NCBI GenBank assembly: GCA_012744395.1
Contig: JAAYCB010000452.1
Span: 1-45,092 of the forward strand
DNA length: 45,092 nucleotides
Source of the DNA: Pirellulaceae bacterium
GTDB lineage: Bacteria > Planctomycetota > Planctomycetia > Pirellulales > Thermoguttaceae
Direction: 5' to 3'
Made by a program: the position numbers and the translations under genes
Shown: piece by piece, positions 9,262-17,507 of the stretch
How positions within the stretch are numbered: the first letter of the stretch is position 1
How the letters are laid out: each line of letters opens with the position of its first letter
Notes under the pieces: model-generated
Database searches by the model: none
Told to the model about the DNA's origin: nothing
What the model saw: only the letters and a program-made list of their open reading frames with translations

Positions 9262-10713
9262 ATGCTATTCCACACCTGGGTGTTTCTCGCGTTCTTTCTG
9301 GTCTTCTACCCCGTCTACCTGGCCGTCAAGGCGACGCCGCTCAGGCTGCCCTGGCTGCTGGCGGCCTCCTACGTGTTCTACGGCTGGTGGAATCCCGTCT
9401 ACCTGCTGCTGATCGTCTGGTCCACGGGCGTCGACTACCTGGCCGTGCTGGCGATGGCCCGGACGCCGTGGAAGAAGCCCTGGCTCACGCTGAGCATCCT
9501 CAACAATCTCGGTTTGCTGGGATTCTTCAAGTACGGCGGCTTCCTGGTGGAGAACCTCAACGCCCTGGCTGAGCGGTTCGACCTGCCCTACGCGCTGGCC
9601 GATCCAAACGTCTGTTTTCTCAGCAATGGCCTGAACGAGGCCCTGGCGTGGCTCGGAACCTCGTACCAGGTGGCCGATTTCGCCTACCTGCTGCCGGTGG
9701 GCATCTCGTTCTACGTATTCCAGTCGATGAGCTACTCGATCGACTACTACCGCGGGCAGGTCCAGCTCGAGCGCAGCTTCATCCGCTATGCCACGTTCGT
9801 CTCCCTGTTCCCGCAGCTTGTCGCCGGGCCGATCGAACGGGCCAGCCACCTCCTGCCCCAACTTCACGGCACTCCGCGGATCAGCCGCGAAGACCTGGCC
9901 GACGGGTTGTCGCTGTTCGTCGTGGGGCTGTTCAAGAAGGTCGCGATGGCCGATTACCTGGCGATGTACGTCGATCCCGTCTACGCCGCGCCCCAGAACC
10001 ACGCCGCGCCCGCGGTGCTGCTGGCGACGTTCGCCTTCGCCTGGCAGATCTACTTCGATTTCAGCGGCTACACGGACATGGCCCGCGGCATCGCCCGGCT
10101 GATGGGCTTCCGCCTGATGCTGAATTTCGAGAACCCCTACCTGGCCACCGGCCTGGGCGACTTCTGGCGACGCTGGCACATCAGCCTCTCGACCTGGTTT
10201 CGCGACTATGTCTATATCCCCTTGGGCGGGAACCGCCACGGCCACGCGCGGACCCACGTGAACATGGTGCTGACGATGCTCGTCTCCGGGCTGTGGCACG
10301 GGGCGATGTGGACCTTCGTGCTCTGGGGCGCCGTCCACGCGGCGGGCCGCGTGCTGACCCGCGAGTTGGAGCGGACCGCGTTCTACCGCGACCGGGTGCC
10401 GGTCCTCGCCAAGCAGACGCTGACCTTCCTGGTGGTCACGCTGGCCTGGGTCTTTTTCCGCGCGCAGAGCACTTCCGACGCCTGGCTGATCCTCGGGCGG
10501 ATCTTTTCCAGCGGCCTGGCGGACCCGGCGTTCCCCCTGTTGATGGCCGGCCTTGTGCTGGCGATCTGGCTGTACCAGTATGTCTACGAGTCGAGATTTC
10601 GCCGGCTGCTGAGCGCCGGCCCGGTGCGAATCGCCCTGGTCGTGGCGATGCTCCTGTACATGGCGACCGTCGTCACCTCCGGCAACCAGGAATTCATTTA
10701 CTTCCGATTCTGA
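9262..10713 (+). CDS. MBOAT family O-acyltransferase (AlgI/DltB-like)
   Basis: This 483-residue polytopic membrane protein has about ten hydrophobic helices. Family signatures are LVAGPIERASHLLPQL, FDFSGYTDMARGIA, FWRRWHISLSTWFRDYVYIP, GGNRHG and the catalytic-histidine segment GLWHGAMWTFVLWG (His346). AlgI-type proteins pass acetyl groups across the membrane to polysaccharides or other envelope acceptors. The start is 9 bp after the stop of the SUMF1-deacetylase gene. The SGNH-type gene that follows is the usual partner of such transporters, as with AlgJ/AlgX or DltD. The acceptor is not evident: no alginate or teichoic-acid genes are in the window. Confidence 0.93.
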   Translation: MLFHTWVFLAFFLVFYPVYLAVKATPLRLPWLLAASYVFYGWWNPVYLLLIVWSTGVDYLAVLAMARTPWKKPWLTLSILNNLGLLGFFKYGGFLVENLNALAERFDLPYALADPNVCFLSNGLNEALAWLGTSYQVADFAYLLPVGISFYVFQSMSYSIDYYRGQVQLERSFIRYATFVSLFPQLVAGPIERASHLLPQLHGTPRISREDLADGLSLFVVGLFKKVAMADYLAMYVDPVYAAPQNHAAPAVLLATFAFAWQIYFDFSGYTDMARGIARLMGFRLMLNFENPYLATGLGDFWRRWHISLSTWFRDYVYIPLGGNRHGHARTHVNMVLTMLVSGLWHGAMWTFVLWGAVHAAGRVLTRELERTAFYRDRVPVLAKQTLTFLVVTLAWVFFRAQSTSDAWLILGRIFSSGLADPAFPLLMAGLVLAIWLYQYVYESRFRRLLSAGPVRIALVVAMLLYMATVVTSGNQEFIYFRF

Positions 10714-10790
10714 TGGACGCGAGTGGGGTGGGCCCGCGCTGGCGCGGCCGGCGCCGGGCAGTCCCCGATCGACGATCAAGAGGCGAGCCG

Positions 10791-11954
10791 ATGATCCAGA
10801 CAGGTGAATCGCTGAGCAGGGCGATGCCGGACCGGGGCGGAATCGACGACCGTTTTGCCGCCAACGACGTCCGCCTCTCGCTCGGCGGTTGGCTGATCGC
10901 CGGGACTCTGACCGTGGCCGCATTCTGGCTGATCCCGCTCGCCTGGCAGCGGATCGAGCCGCTTGCCGCGAAGAGCGACTACCGGGTGCCCTACCGCTTG
11001 GGGAACGACTACTGGAACTACGAGCGGACCTGCCATGCAATCGGCCCCAGGCGCGGCGCGGTTCTGATCGGCGATTCCGTGCTCTGGGGCCATTATGTCG
11101 AGAGCCGGGAGACGCTTTCCCACAATTTGAACGAGCTGTTGGGAGAGGCCCGGTTGGCGAACCTGGCCGTCGACGGGATCCACCCGGTGGCCCTGGCCGG
11201 CCTGATCGAAAACCGCGCCAAGGCGATTCGGAACCAGCGCGTGATCGTCAACTGCAACCTGCTCTGGCTGAGTTCGCCGCGGCACGATCTCTCATCGGGC
11301 GAGGAAGCGCCGCTGAACCATCCGGCGCTGATTCCGCAGTTCGCCGTGCGGATTCCGTCCTACAAGGCGTCGCTGGCGGAGAGGTTGGGAATCGTCGCCG
11401 CCCGGCATTGGGGTTTTCTCGGCTGGGCCGATCATTTGCGGATCGCCTATTTCGGCAGCGACGACCTGGCGTCCTGGACGCTCGAGCATCCTTACGCCAA
11501 TCCGCTGGCCGAGGTGACAGGCCGGCTGCCTTCGCCGGACGAGCCCCCCTCGCCCGTCCCGGATGCGCGGCCCTGGGACGAAAAGGGCATCCGCCCGATC
11601 AGCCCCGACTGGGTGCCGCTCGACGAATCGCTGCAATGGCGTTTCTTCCGCCACACGATCGAACTGCTCAAAAAGCGCGGCAATCGCCTGTTCGTAATCA
11701 TCGGCCCGTTGAATGAGCACATGCTGACGGCGGAGGGGCTGGAGGGATACTCGCGGCGGAAGCGCGCCGTCGCCGCCTGGCACGCGGAGCAGGCGATCGC
11801 CCATGCCGTGCCCGAAGCGCTTCCGAGCGAAATGTACGCTGACCTGAGCCATCCGACGGCCGCAGGCTACGCCCTGCTCGCCGAGCGGTTGATGGCGGAA
11901 GAAGCCTTTCACAATTTTGTGGGGGAGTCAGGCGTGGTATGTTATGGTCTATAA
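10791..11954 (+). CDS. SGNH-hydrolase-like acyl-transfer partner of the MBOAT protein
   Basis: This 387-residue protein has one N-terminal membrane segment (about residues 32-52, GGWLIAGTLTVAAFWLIPLAW) and a periplasmic SGNH/GDSL-like domain. The GDS block is VLIGDSVLWGH (Ser96) and the C-terminal block is DLSHPT (Asp351, His354), giving a complete Ser-Asp-His triad. FVIIGPLNEHM fills the position of a central block. By analogy with AlgJ/AlgX and DltD, it probably completes transfer of the acyl group exported by the MBOAT protein 77 bp upstream. The ATG at 10791 sits just after AGAGGCGAG, a plausible ribosome site. The fold is clear from the motifs, but the acceptor is unknown. Confidence 0.82.
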   Translation: MIQTGESLSRAMPDRGGIDDRFAANDVRLSLGGWLIAGTLTVAAFWLIPLAWQRIEPLAAKSDYRVPYRLGNDYWNYERTCHAIGPRRGAVLIGDSVLWGHYVESRETLSHNLNELLGEARLANLAVDGIHPVALAGLIENRAKAIRNQRVIVNCNLLWLSSPRHDLSSGEEAPLNHPALIPQFAVRIPSYKASLAERLGIVAARHWGFLGWADHLRIAYFGSDDLASWTLEHPYANPLAEVTGRLPSPDEPPSPVPDARPWDEKGIRPISPDWVPLDESLQWRFFRHTIELLKKRGNRLFVIIGPLNEHMLTAEGLEGYSRRKRAVAAWHAEQAIAHAVPEALPSEMYADLSHPTAAGYALLAERLMAEEAFHNFVGESGVVCYGL

Positions 11955-12004
11955 GTTACTGTTCCATGTTCCACATGCCAGCCCTCAGCAGGCCATGACT
12001 GACG

Positions 12005-12028
12005 GCTGATAGCTGATAGCTGATAGCT
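12005..12028. repeat. three tandem copies of GCTGATA
   Basis: A perfect 7-bp unit occurs three times plus a partial copy, 50 bp after the SGNH gene stop and 26 bp before the ATG at 12054. It is a short low-complexity intergenic repeat with no known function. Confidence 0.85.
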
Positions 12029-12053
12029 TTTGACACGTTTGGGAGCTACGACA

Positions 12054-13850
12054 ATGGACGTTCGGATTCTTCGCATTCTGGCGGCGGCTGGGCCGCTGGC
12101 GATTCTGCTGGGCGGCGGATGGCGTTTGGCCGAGGCGGCCGCGCCCGCGGAAGCGCCCCGGCAGGGTGTCGCCGTGCGGATTCTGCCCGCTCCGTTCAGC
12201 GGCAACCCAGCGCCGCTCGGCGCTCCCCTGGAGCGGCTGCCGGGCGCGCTGCCCAGGCCGCTTTCGGGATATCCGTTGCTGGAGGCGGAAACGGCTTGCG
12301 TTGCCCTTTCGCCCGACCGGGGGAACTTGACCTTCTGGACGCGCCGCGCGGGGCGATTGACGCGCCGCGGCGAGATTGCCCTCAGCCGGGCGGCCGGGCC
12401 GGCGCGTTTCCAACTCGTGGCCGATCCGCGGCAAGGGGTGGCCGTTGAAATCGGCGTTCCGGGCGGAGAGCAGGCACACACGATTGCGCTCTCGCCGGAT
12501 GGAATCCTCGAAATCCGGCAGCCGCCGGGAGCGACCGTCACGGTCCGCAGTCCGCTCCGCTATGCCCTGGCGCCCTCGCTGGTCGGCACCGACTTGCTCT
12601 ACGATCCTTCTCGTGGGATGGGTCTCCAGGCCCGTCCGCAGGTTTTCGTTGACGGCCAGGCCTACGTGCCATCGCTCGGCATGGTGGTCGGGCTTGGAGC
12701 GGGGGGCGACGGGATGCTGGTCGGAGTCTGGCCGCGCGGCAACCAATTGGTCCGGCTCGCCGTCGGCGAGCAGGGCGACCGCCCCACGATCGAGTCGCTG
12801 GCGATCGACACCGATGGCAAGAGCTTTTACGTGGCCTTTCTCGATCAGCCGGGCATCTGGCACGAGGAACCGCTCCGCGACGCGTACCTGGAGACCCATA
12901 CGGCGATCGGCTGGCGGCGGCCTTTCGACGCCCGCTGGATCGGCCGGTTCTTCATCGACTCGGATGGCTACGGCTTTCCGTTCTATTTCCTCAGCGAGAA
13001 GCAGAAGCTGTGGGGGCGCTGCATTCGCGGTTGGTTCGAATATCCCGTTTGGTTCGATGGCGACCGGACGATGGTTCACTTCGAAAAGAAATTCCCGCCC
13101 AAGGGGATGCTGCTCGTTTACTTTCTCGACACGTACGGGCAGGGCGGCGCGCCGCTCTCTCCGGTCGCCGTGATGCAGGAGTCGCTGGGCGAAGCGGAGG
13201 CCGACCAGTTGCTGGATTTCGACGGCACGCAGGAGCAAGTCCTGCTGGAACACCGCAACGCCGTCTGCGCGATGACGGCCAAGATCGAAGCCTACTTTGC
13301 CAAGGAAGCCAGCGCGCCGGCGCGGGAGGAAATCAAGCAGTACGCCGACGACGTGTCGACATTCATCCGCCTGATCCGCGAGCGGGTTTTCGAGTTCGAG
13401 CGGTTCGCCGCCGCGATGGAGAAATGGTTGAAGACGGAAACGGCGGGGCGGCCGGCCGTGGCGGCCGACCTCGAGCCCTGCGAGGAGATTCTCGCGGAGA
13501 TTCGCGAGGTCGCCGCCGAGCTGCCCAAGACGTCGCTCGGCGAGGTCCGCGATTGGACCGAGCAGCTGAAGACGCTCTCGGCCGGCGACAGGGAAGAGAA
13601 TCTCGCGCTGGCCAAGAAACTGACCCAGAAGTGCCGCTCCGTCGCGGGGACGCAAGACGACCTGGCACGCAACCTGAGCGTGGCCGCGATCCGGCTCATG
13701 GAAGAGGCCGCATGGATGGGCGCGCGTTCGCCCGACCACGTTCGGGTGGCGGAAAGAATGATCGACGACTGCCGCGGCATTCTCCGCAAGCCGACCTGGT
13801 GGGAGCCATGCCGCAAGTACCTGCCCAAGAGCAATCCGGGCGCGCCGTGA
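12054..13850 (+). CDS. secreted protein of unknown function, helical C-terminus
   Basis: I do not recognise this 598-residue protein. It has a signal peptide (about residues 1-30, hydrophobic core LAAAGPLAILLGG). A beta-rich middle (about 100-390) includes aromatic-rich strands such as FYFLSEKQKLWG and WFEYPVWFDGD. A charged, mostly helical C-terminal third (about 400-570) contains EILAEIREVAAELPK and LALAKKLTQKCRS. Four Cys lie in the last 170 residues, perhaps forming disulfides. The ATG at 12054 is preferred over an in-frame TTG at 12030 because GGGAGC precedes it and it begins the signal peptide. It lies between the acyltransferase operon and a SUMF1 lipoprotein gene on the same strand, so an envelope role is likely but unproven. 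Confidence 0.75.
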   Translation: MDVRILRILAAAGPLAILLGGGWRLAEAAAPAEAPRQGVAVRILPAPFSGNPAPLGAPLERLPGALPRPLSGYPLLEAETACVALSPDRGNLTFWTRRAGRLTRRGEIALSRAAGPARFQLVADPRQGVAVEIGVPGGEQAHTIALSPDGILEIRQPPGATVTVRSPLRYALAPSLVGTDLLYDPSRGMGLQARPQVFVDGQAYVPSLGMVVGLGAGGDGMLVGVWPRGNQLVRLAVGEQGDRPTIESLAIDTDGKSFYVAFLDQPGIWHEEPLRDAYLETHTAIGWRRPFDARWIGRFFIDSDGYGFPFYFLSEKQKLWGRCIRGWFEYPVWFDGDRTMVHFEKKFPPKGMLLVYFLDTYGQGGAPLSPVAVMQESLGEAEADQLLDFDGTQEQVLLEHRNAVCAMTAKIEAYFAKEASAPAREEIKQYADDVSTFIRLIRERVFEFERFAAAMEKWLKTETAGRPAVAADLEPCEEILAEIREVAAELPKTSLGEVRDWTEQLKTLSAGDREENLALAKKLTQKCRSVAGTQDDLARNLSVAAIRLMEEAAWMGARSPDHVRVAERMIDDCRGILRKPTWWEPCRKYLPKSNPGAP

Positions 13851-13880
13851 GGAGGCGTGCCGGGCGGGCCCGGCCTCTCC

Positions 13881-13898
13881 GCCTGGCGTCCGCCAGGC
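13881..13898. other. GC-rich hairpin downstream of the unknown secreted protein
   Basis: GCCTGGCG and its exact reverse complement CGCCAGGC are separated by 2 nt, in a GC-rich 182-bp gap. No U-tract follows, so an intrinsic terminator is doubtful. It could be mRNA-stabilising or simply intergenic GC structure. Confidence 0.35.
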
Positions 13899-14032
13899 CA
13901 GTCCGCGAGGAGTGCTCGCCCCCGGAGGGGCCGGAGGGGAGCGTTCGATGCTGGCGGCGAGCCGATTTTTTTGATGGCATTCAGCGAGAGCGTTTCGCCG
14001 CCAAACCTGATGGATACGAGGTAGAACAAACC

Positions 14033-14905
14033 ATGCGACCAGGATCCTCTGCGTTGACTCTTGTTGTGGCGCTCGCGGCGGCGTGCGGCTGCGTCGAGCG
14101 GCGGCAGGCCGCGCCCGGCGGCCCGCCGCACCCGAACGAATCGCCAGCGGCCGAGTTGCCGGCCGAGATCGTCACGCCGAGCGGCGCCGAGATGGTGCTG
14201 GTTCCCGGCGGCCGCTTCACGATGGGTAGCCAGGCCCAGCGCGACGCCGGTCCGCCCCACGAGGTGACGATCAGCCCCTTCTACATGGACTGCTACGAGG
14301 TGACGCAGGATCTCTACCAGCGGCTGATGGGGCAAAACCCTGCGCGGCGAACGGGCGAGAAGAACCCCGTGGAACGGGTCCGTTGGACCGACGCGCTGAA
14401 GTTCTGCAACGCCCGGTCCGCCGCCGAGGGGCTGACGCCGTGCTACGACCTGGCCACGCGGGCCTGCGATTTCGCCGCCGACGGCTACCGTCTGCCGACC
14501 GAGGCCGAGTGGGAGTACGCCTGCCGCGCGGGAAGCAGCGGCGACTACTACTTCGAAGGCGGCGCGGAGCAGCTCGGCGACTTCGCCTGGTTCCGCGAGA
14601 ATGCCCGGCGCAAGCATCACCCGGTCGGAGAGAAACAGCCGAATGCCTTCGGCCTCTACGACATGGCCGGAAACGTCCGCGAGTGGTGCAACGACTGGTA
14701 TGCGGTCGACGCGTACTCCGCGGAGCCGCGCAGCGATCCGCGCGGGCCGTCCACCGGCGAGAAGACCGTGCTTCGCGGCGGCGCGTTCTCCGGTTCGGCC
14801 GAGACCTGCACGAGTTGGGCCCGCTATTGCGACGAGCCGGGCTTCACCGATGCCTGCGTGGCGTCGGACGACTATGGTTTTCGCTGCGTCCGACGGGCGA
14901 AATAA
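14033..14905 (+). CDS. SUMF1-domain (formylglycine-generating-enzyme-like) lipoprotein
   Basis: This 290-residue protein has a lipoprotein-type signal (hydrophobic core LTLVVALAAAC, Cys18 or Cys20 as the lipidation site). One SUMF1/FGE-sulfatase domain runs from about residue 45 to the end: GGRFTMGS, DCYEVTQDLYQRLMG, YRLPTEAEWEYACRAG, GLYDMAGNVREWCNDW, VLRGGAF and a terminal GFRCVRRAK. It is a close paralogue of residues 37-275 of the fusion protein at 7285 but ends normally. Both lack an obvious sulfatase neighbour. Many bacterial proteins of this family are not formylglycine generators, and the paired active-site Cys of true FGE (near the C-terminus) is not clearly present, so a non-enzymatic or different role is possible. 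Confidence 0.88.
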   Translation: MRPGSSALTLVVALAAACGCVERRQAAPGGPPHPNESPAAELPAEIVTPSGAEMVLVPGGRFTMGSQAQRDAGPPHEVTISPFYMDCYEVTQDLYQRLMGQNPARRTGEKNPVERVRWTDALKFCNARSAAEGLTPCYDLATRACDFAADGYRLPTEAEWEYACRAGSSGDYYFEGGAEQLGDFAWFRENARRKHHPVGEKQPNAFGLYDMAGNVREWCNDWYAVDAYSAEPRSDPRGPSTGEKTVLRGGAFSGSAETCTSWARYCDEPGFTDACVASDDYGFRCVRRAK

Positions 14906-15087
14906 GAACCTCGGGGCGACGCACGCAAGCCAGACTGGCTAAACATATCCCCCTGGCGAAATGCAGTGGTTCGTAGACCTTGCTTTCTCATAATCGTTCA
15001 CAGGGAGCCACCCCCCCTTGGCTCCACCCCAACGCCGCGACAAGCACGGCCGCTGGGGCGCGTGGCCGCGACAGGCGCCACGTGGGG

Positions 15088-15190
15088 AGGTGAAAACTGG
15101 TCTATTCTGGTTTGGCCGTTTTTGTTCCACGGTTGTCTTTTGGTGGCACTGTAAACAGTGCGGGCTGCTGGCGGCTACGGTTTTCACCTC
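15088..15190. repeat. 103-bp segment bounded by 11-bp perfect inverted repeats
   Basis: GAGGTGAAAAC at 15088-15098 is matched by its exact reverse complement GTTTTCACCTC at 15180-15190. The interior carries a 7-bp perfect stem (15146-15161). No target-site duplication is visible at the borders. The segment could be a small non-autonomous repeat of MITE or REP type, or a structured RNA. Only the symmetry is observed. Confidence 0.55.
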
Positions 15191-15327
15191 GCCATGCCCA
15201 ACTCGTTTTTTCGTCTCGTCCCGAAGGGACGGGCCGCAAAACCGGGTCGGAAGTCTTTCTCTTCACCGGCGTCACGGCCAGGCATGACAAGTACAGCCGA
15301 CCAGACTAGAAAAATCCACCCGGTCCC

Positions 15328-15356
15328 TTGACGAACCGGCCAGCCGGCACAATTAT
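15328..15356 (+). promoter_or_regulatory. candidate promoter for the M48/AIM24 cassette
   Basis: TTGACG (15328-15333) is followed after 17 nt by AATTAT (15351-15356); TATAAC immediately downstream is an alternative -10. The spacer contains the small palindrome CCGGCCAGCCGG, which might be an operator. It would leave a leader of about 180 nt before the gene at 15544. Confidence 0.4.
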
Positions 15357-15543
15357 AACGCAAGCAGAAAGAAAGGGAATTCGGCGGGGCACGCGTCGAG
15401 CCCATATCGGCGGTTTCGACCGCGAGGCAGCGGGCGCGGACAGTCAACTCGCTGGAACCGGACGATTCCTCGACTGCCGCGAGCAGTAACCTGCTGCCTG
15501 GACCCTGACCGCTCGCGCCTGACGGCTTTTCCATTCCACGCCA

Positions 15544-16677
15544 ATGACCGGCGAAGCGACATTTCCTGGTGGTGTCTTCAGCGAGAGGATCGATGACGGC
15601 CGGGCAGGGGCCGAGATCGAGCTTTCCGTCGCTGGTGTCCGCGCTCGCACTCCCGACGGCGCGGAGTTTCTTCTCCCCTATGCGGAGTGCCGGCTCGAAA
15701 TCGGTGGAGCCAGCGGGAGAATGATCTTCTGCCGCAATCGGGACCGCAGCCTGACGATCTTCTGCGAGGAACGCACCTTCGCCGATGCGCTTTCGCGGGC
15801 CTCCGGCGGGCTGCTTTCCGAATCGCTTGGCGAGCTTCTCGCGGCTCGCCGCCGCGAGAGCCGCCGCGGGTGGTGGATCGCCGCTTCGTTGGCCCTGGGG
15901 ATCGCCGCTCTGCTGGTGGCCGGCTTCTGGGGCGTCCGCGTCGCCGCCCGAGCCGCCGTCCACGCGATGCCGGTCGCCCTGGACGAGAAGATCGGCGAAC
16001 TGGCCCTGAAATCGATGGACCTCGGAGGCCCGGAGGTTCACGACCCGCTGGTCGTCGGCGCGCTGCAAGCGATCGTCGATCGGCTGGCGCCGCACGCCGC
16101 CGTCTCCGGGCTCGAGTTCCGGCTCCGCGTGGTCGACGCGCCGATCGTCAACGCCTTTGCCCTGCCCGGCGGGCCGATCGTGGTCTATACCGGCTTGATC
16201 GGCAAGGCCGCGGGCGCCGAAGAGGTGGCCGGGGTGATCGGGCACGAAATGGCCCACGTCACCGCGCGGCACGGCCTGGAGCGGATCGCCGATTCGGTGG
16301 GCATCGTCACCGCCGTCCAAATCCTCGTCGGCGACACGCAGGGGCTGGTGGCTTTCGGCGCGGAGCTGTTCACCCTGGCGTCGGTCAACAGCTACAGCCG
16401 CCGGCAGGAGATGGCCGCTGACGAGGAGGCGGTCCGCATGCTCCATGCCGCGGGAATCGACCCCGCGGGGCTGGCCAGGTTTTTTGAAGTCCTCGACCGG
16501 GAGCAGGGCGATCTGCCGAGCGCCGTCTCGTGGATCAGCACCCATCCGCAGAACCAGGCGAGAATCGCCCAGATCCGCGGCCGGCTCGCCGCGCTCGGCG
16601 AGCCGTCCTATCAACCGCTCGCCGTCGATTGGGCCGAGGTGCGGCGGCGGGCGGCGGGCGGCGGCCAAGTGGAATAG
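15544..16677 (+). CDS. M48 family zinc metallopeptidase, membrane anchored
   Basis: This 377-residue protein has a small N-terminal beta domain (about 1-100, of the type seen before M48 peptidases), one membrane helix (about 109-132, WWIAASLALGIAALLVAGFW), and an M48 catalytic domain. The zinc motif is HEMAH (His234, Glu235, His238), with the third ligand probably Glu289 in RRQEMAADEEA. NAFALPGGPIVVYTGL is the usual substrate-groove strand of BepA/LoiP-like enzymes. Such peptidases act in envelope protein quality control. The gene leads a same-strand run with three AIM24 genes, the first starting 46 bp after its stop, which suggests co-expression. Confidence 0.92.
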   Translation: MTGEATFPGGVFSERIDDGRAGAEIELSVAGVRARTPDGAEFLLPYAECRLEIGGASGRMIFCRNRDRSLTIFCEERTFADALSRASGGLLSESLGELLAARRRESRRGWWIAASLALGIAALLVAGFWGVRVAARAAVHAMPVALDEKIGELALKSMDLGGPEVHDPLVVGALQAIVDRLAPHAAVSGLEFRLRVVDAPIVNAFALPGGPIVVYTGLIGKAAGAEEVAGVIGHEMAHVTARHGLERIADSVGIVTAVQILVGDTQGLVAFGAELFTLASVNSYSRRQEMAADEEAVRMLHAAGIDPAGLARFFEVLDREQGDLPSAVSWISTHPQNQARIAQIRGRLAALGEPSYQPLAVDWAEVRRRAAGGGQVE

Positions 16678-16723
16678 CAGGAACACCAACGGCCCAGCCG
16701 GGGCCGATTGCCGTGGGAGATCG

Positions 16724-17383
16724 ATGATGGAAGCGGAAATCCGCAACAAGCCGTCGTTCGCCAATCTTCGTCTCCAGCTGGCGCGGGGCGATCGTCTGAT
16801 CGCCGAGGCCGACGCGATGGCCAGCATGAGCGCGGCGATCGAGATCAAGACGCGCTGGAACGGCGGGTTCGCCAAGGCGGTGCTCAAGCGGGTCTTCGGC
16901 GGCGAGTCGCTGTTCGTCAACGAGTTCTCCACCGATTCGGAAGGGGAACTGGTTCTGACCCAGCCTTTCCCGGGTGATATCGAGTGCATCGAACTGAAGG
17001 GCAACACCCTCTTCTTGCAGCCGGGGGCGTTCCTTGCCTGCGAGCCGGGCGTGAAGCTGGGGCTGGGCTGGGCGGGCTGGCGGAGCTTCATCGCCCGCGA
17101 GGGCCTCTTCCGGCTCAAGGTCAGCGGCAGCGGCCATGTCTGGTTCGGCGCCTATGGCGGCATCTTCACCCGCGAGATCGGCGAGGAGTACATCGTCGAC
17201 TCGGGCCACCTGGTGGCCTACGAACCCTCGATCCGGATTCGCATCGGCATGGCGGGCGGCGTTTTCACGAGCTTCTTCAGCGGCGAGGGCCTGGTGACGC
17301 GCGTCGGCGGACCCGGCCGGATTTATATGCAGTCGCGGTCGTTCGGCGGCCTGGCCGCCTGGGCCAATTCGCACCTGTATTGA
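16724..17383 (+). CDS. AIM24 family protein, copy 1 of 3
   Basis: This 219-residue protein belongs to the AIM24/TIGR00266 beta-sandwich family (double-stranded beta-helix trimer fold). Signatures are MASMSAAIEIKT near residue 30, VFGGESLFVNEF, the repeated turn FFSGEGLV, and IVDSGHLVAYEPSIRI. There is no signal peptide. The family is widespread; yeast Aim24 supports mitochondrial inner-membrane organisation, while the bacterial members are uncharacterised. Two ATGs (16724 and 16727) are adjacent; GGGAGA at 16715-16720 is spaced better for the second. The gene follows the M48 peptidase closely and precedes two paralogues. Confidence 0.88.
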   Translation: MMEAEIRNKPSFANLRLQLARGDRLIAEADAMASMSAAIEIKTRWNGGFAKAVLKRVFGGESLFVNEFSTDSEGELVLTQPFPGDIECIELKGNTLFLQPGAFLACEPGVKLGLGWAGWRSFIAREGLFRLKVSGSGHVWFGAYGGIFTREIGEEYIVDSGHLVAYEPSIRIRIGMAGGVFTSFFSGEGLVTRVGGPGRIYMQSRSFGGLAAWANSHLY

Positions 17384-17507
17384 ACCAGGCGCATCCCGGC
17401 GCTTCCTTAACACAAATCGACAACCATCCACAAAACGGACTTGATTCCGTTTACCGTGCGACAATCGGCTGACCACCGGCACTCCACCCCCGTTCGGCCC
17501 ACCCGCC

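Larger units (their letters stand above)
14906..15543. other. gene-free stretch with inverted repeats and a promoter
   Basis: No convincing gene was found in these 638 bp; the short open frames on both strands lack ribosome sites and family signatures. The composition is less GC-rich than the flanks. The stretch contains the inverted-repeat-bounded segment 15088-15190, a hairpin at 15146-15161 (GCACTGT AA ACAGTGC), a second hairpin at 15217-15231 (CGTCCC GAA GGGACG), and a promoter candidate at 15328-15356. Confidence 0.7.

Noticed and set aside
9265-11040. Minus-strand frame opposite the MBOAT gene
   Set aside because: Low-complexity translation; MBOAT motifs prove the plus strand.
12030-12035. 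Perfect TTGACA hexamer as a -35 box
   Set aside because: Its -10 would fall on the start codon at 12054 and there is no TATAAT-like match there.
15184-17118. 644-codon minus-strand frame across the gap and M48 gene
   Set aside because: It spans a gene with a clear HEMAH motif and AIM24 coding on the other strand; the part in the gap has no ribosome site or domain.
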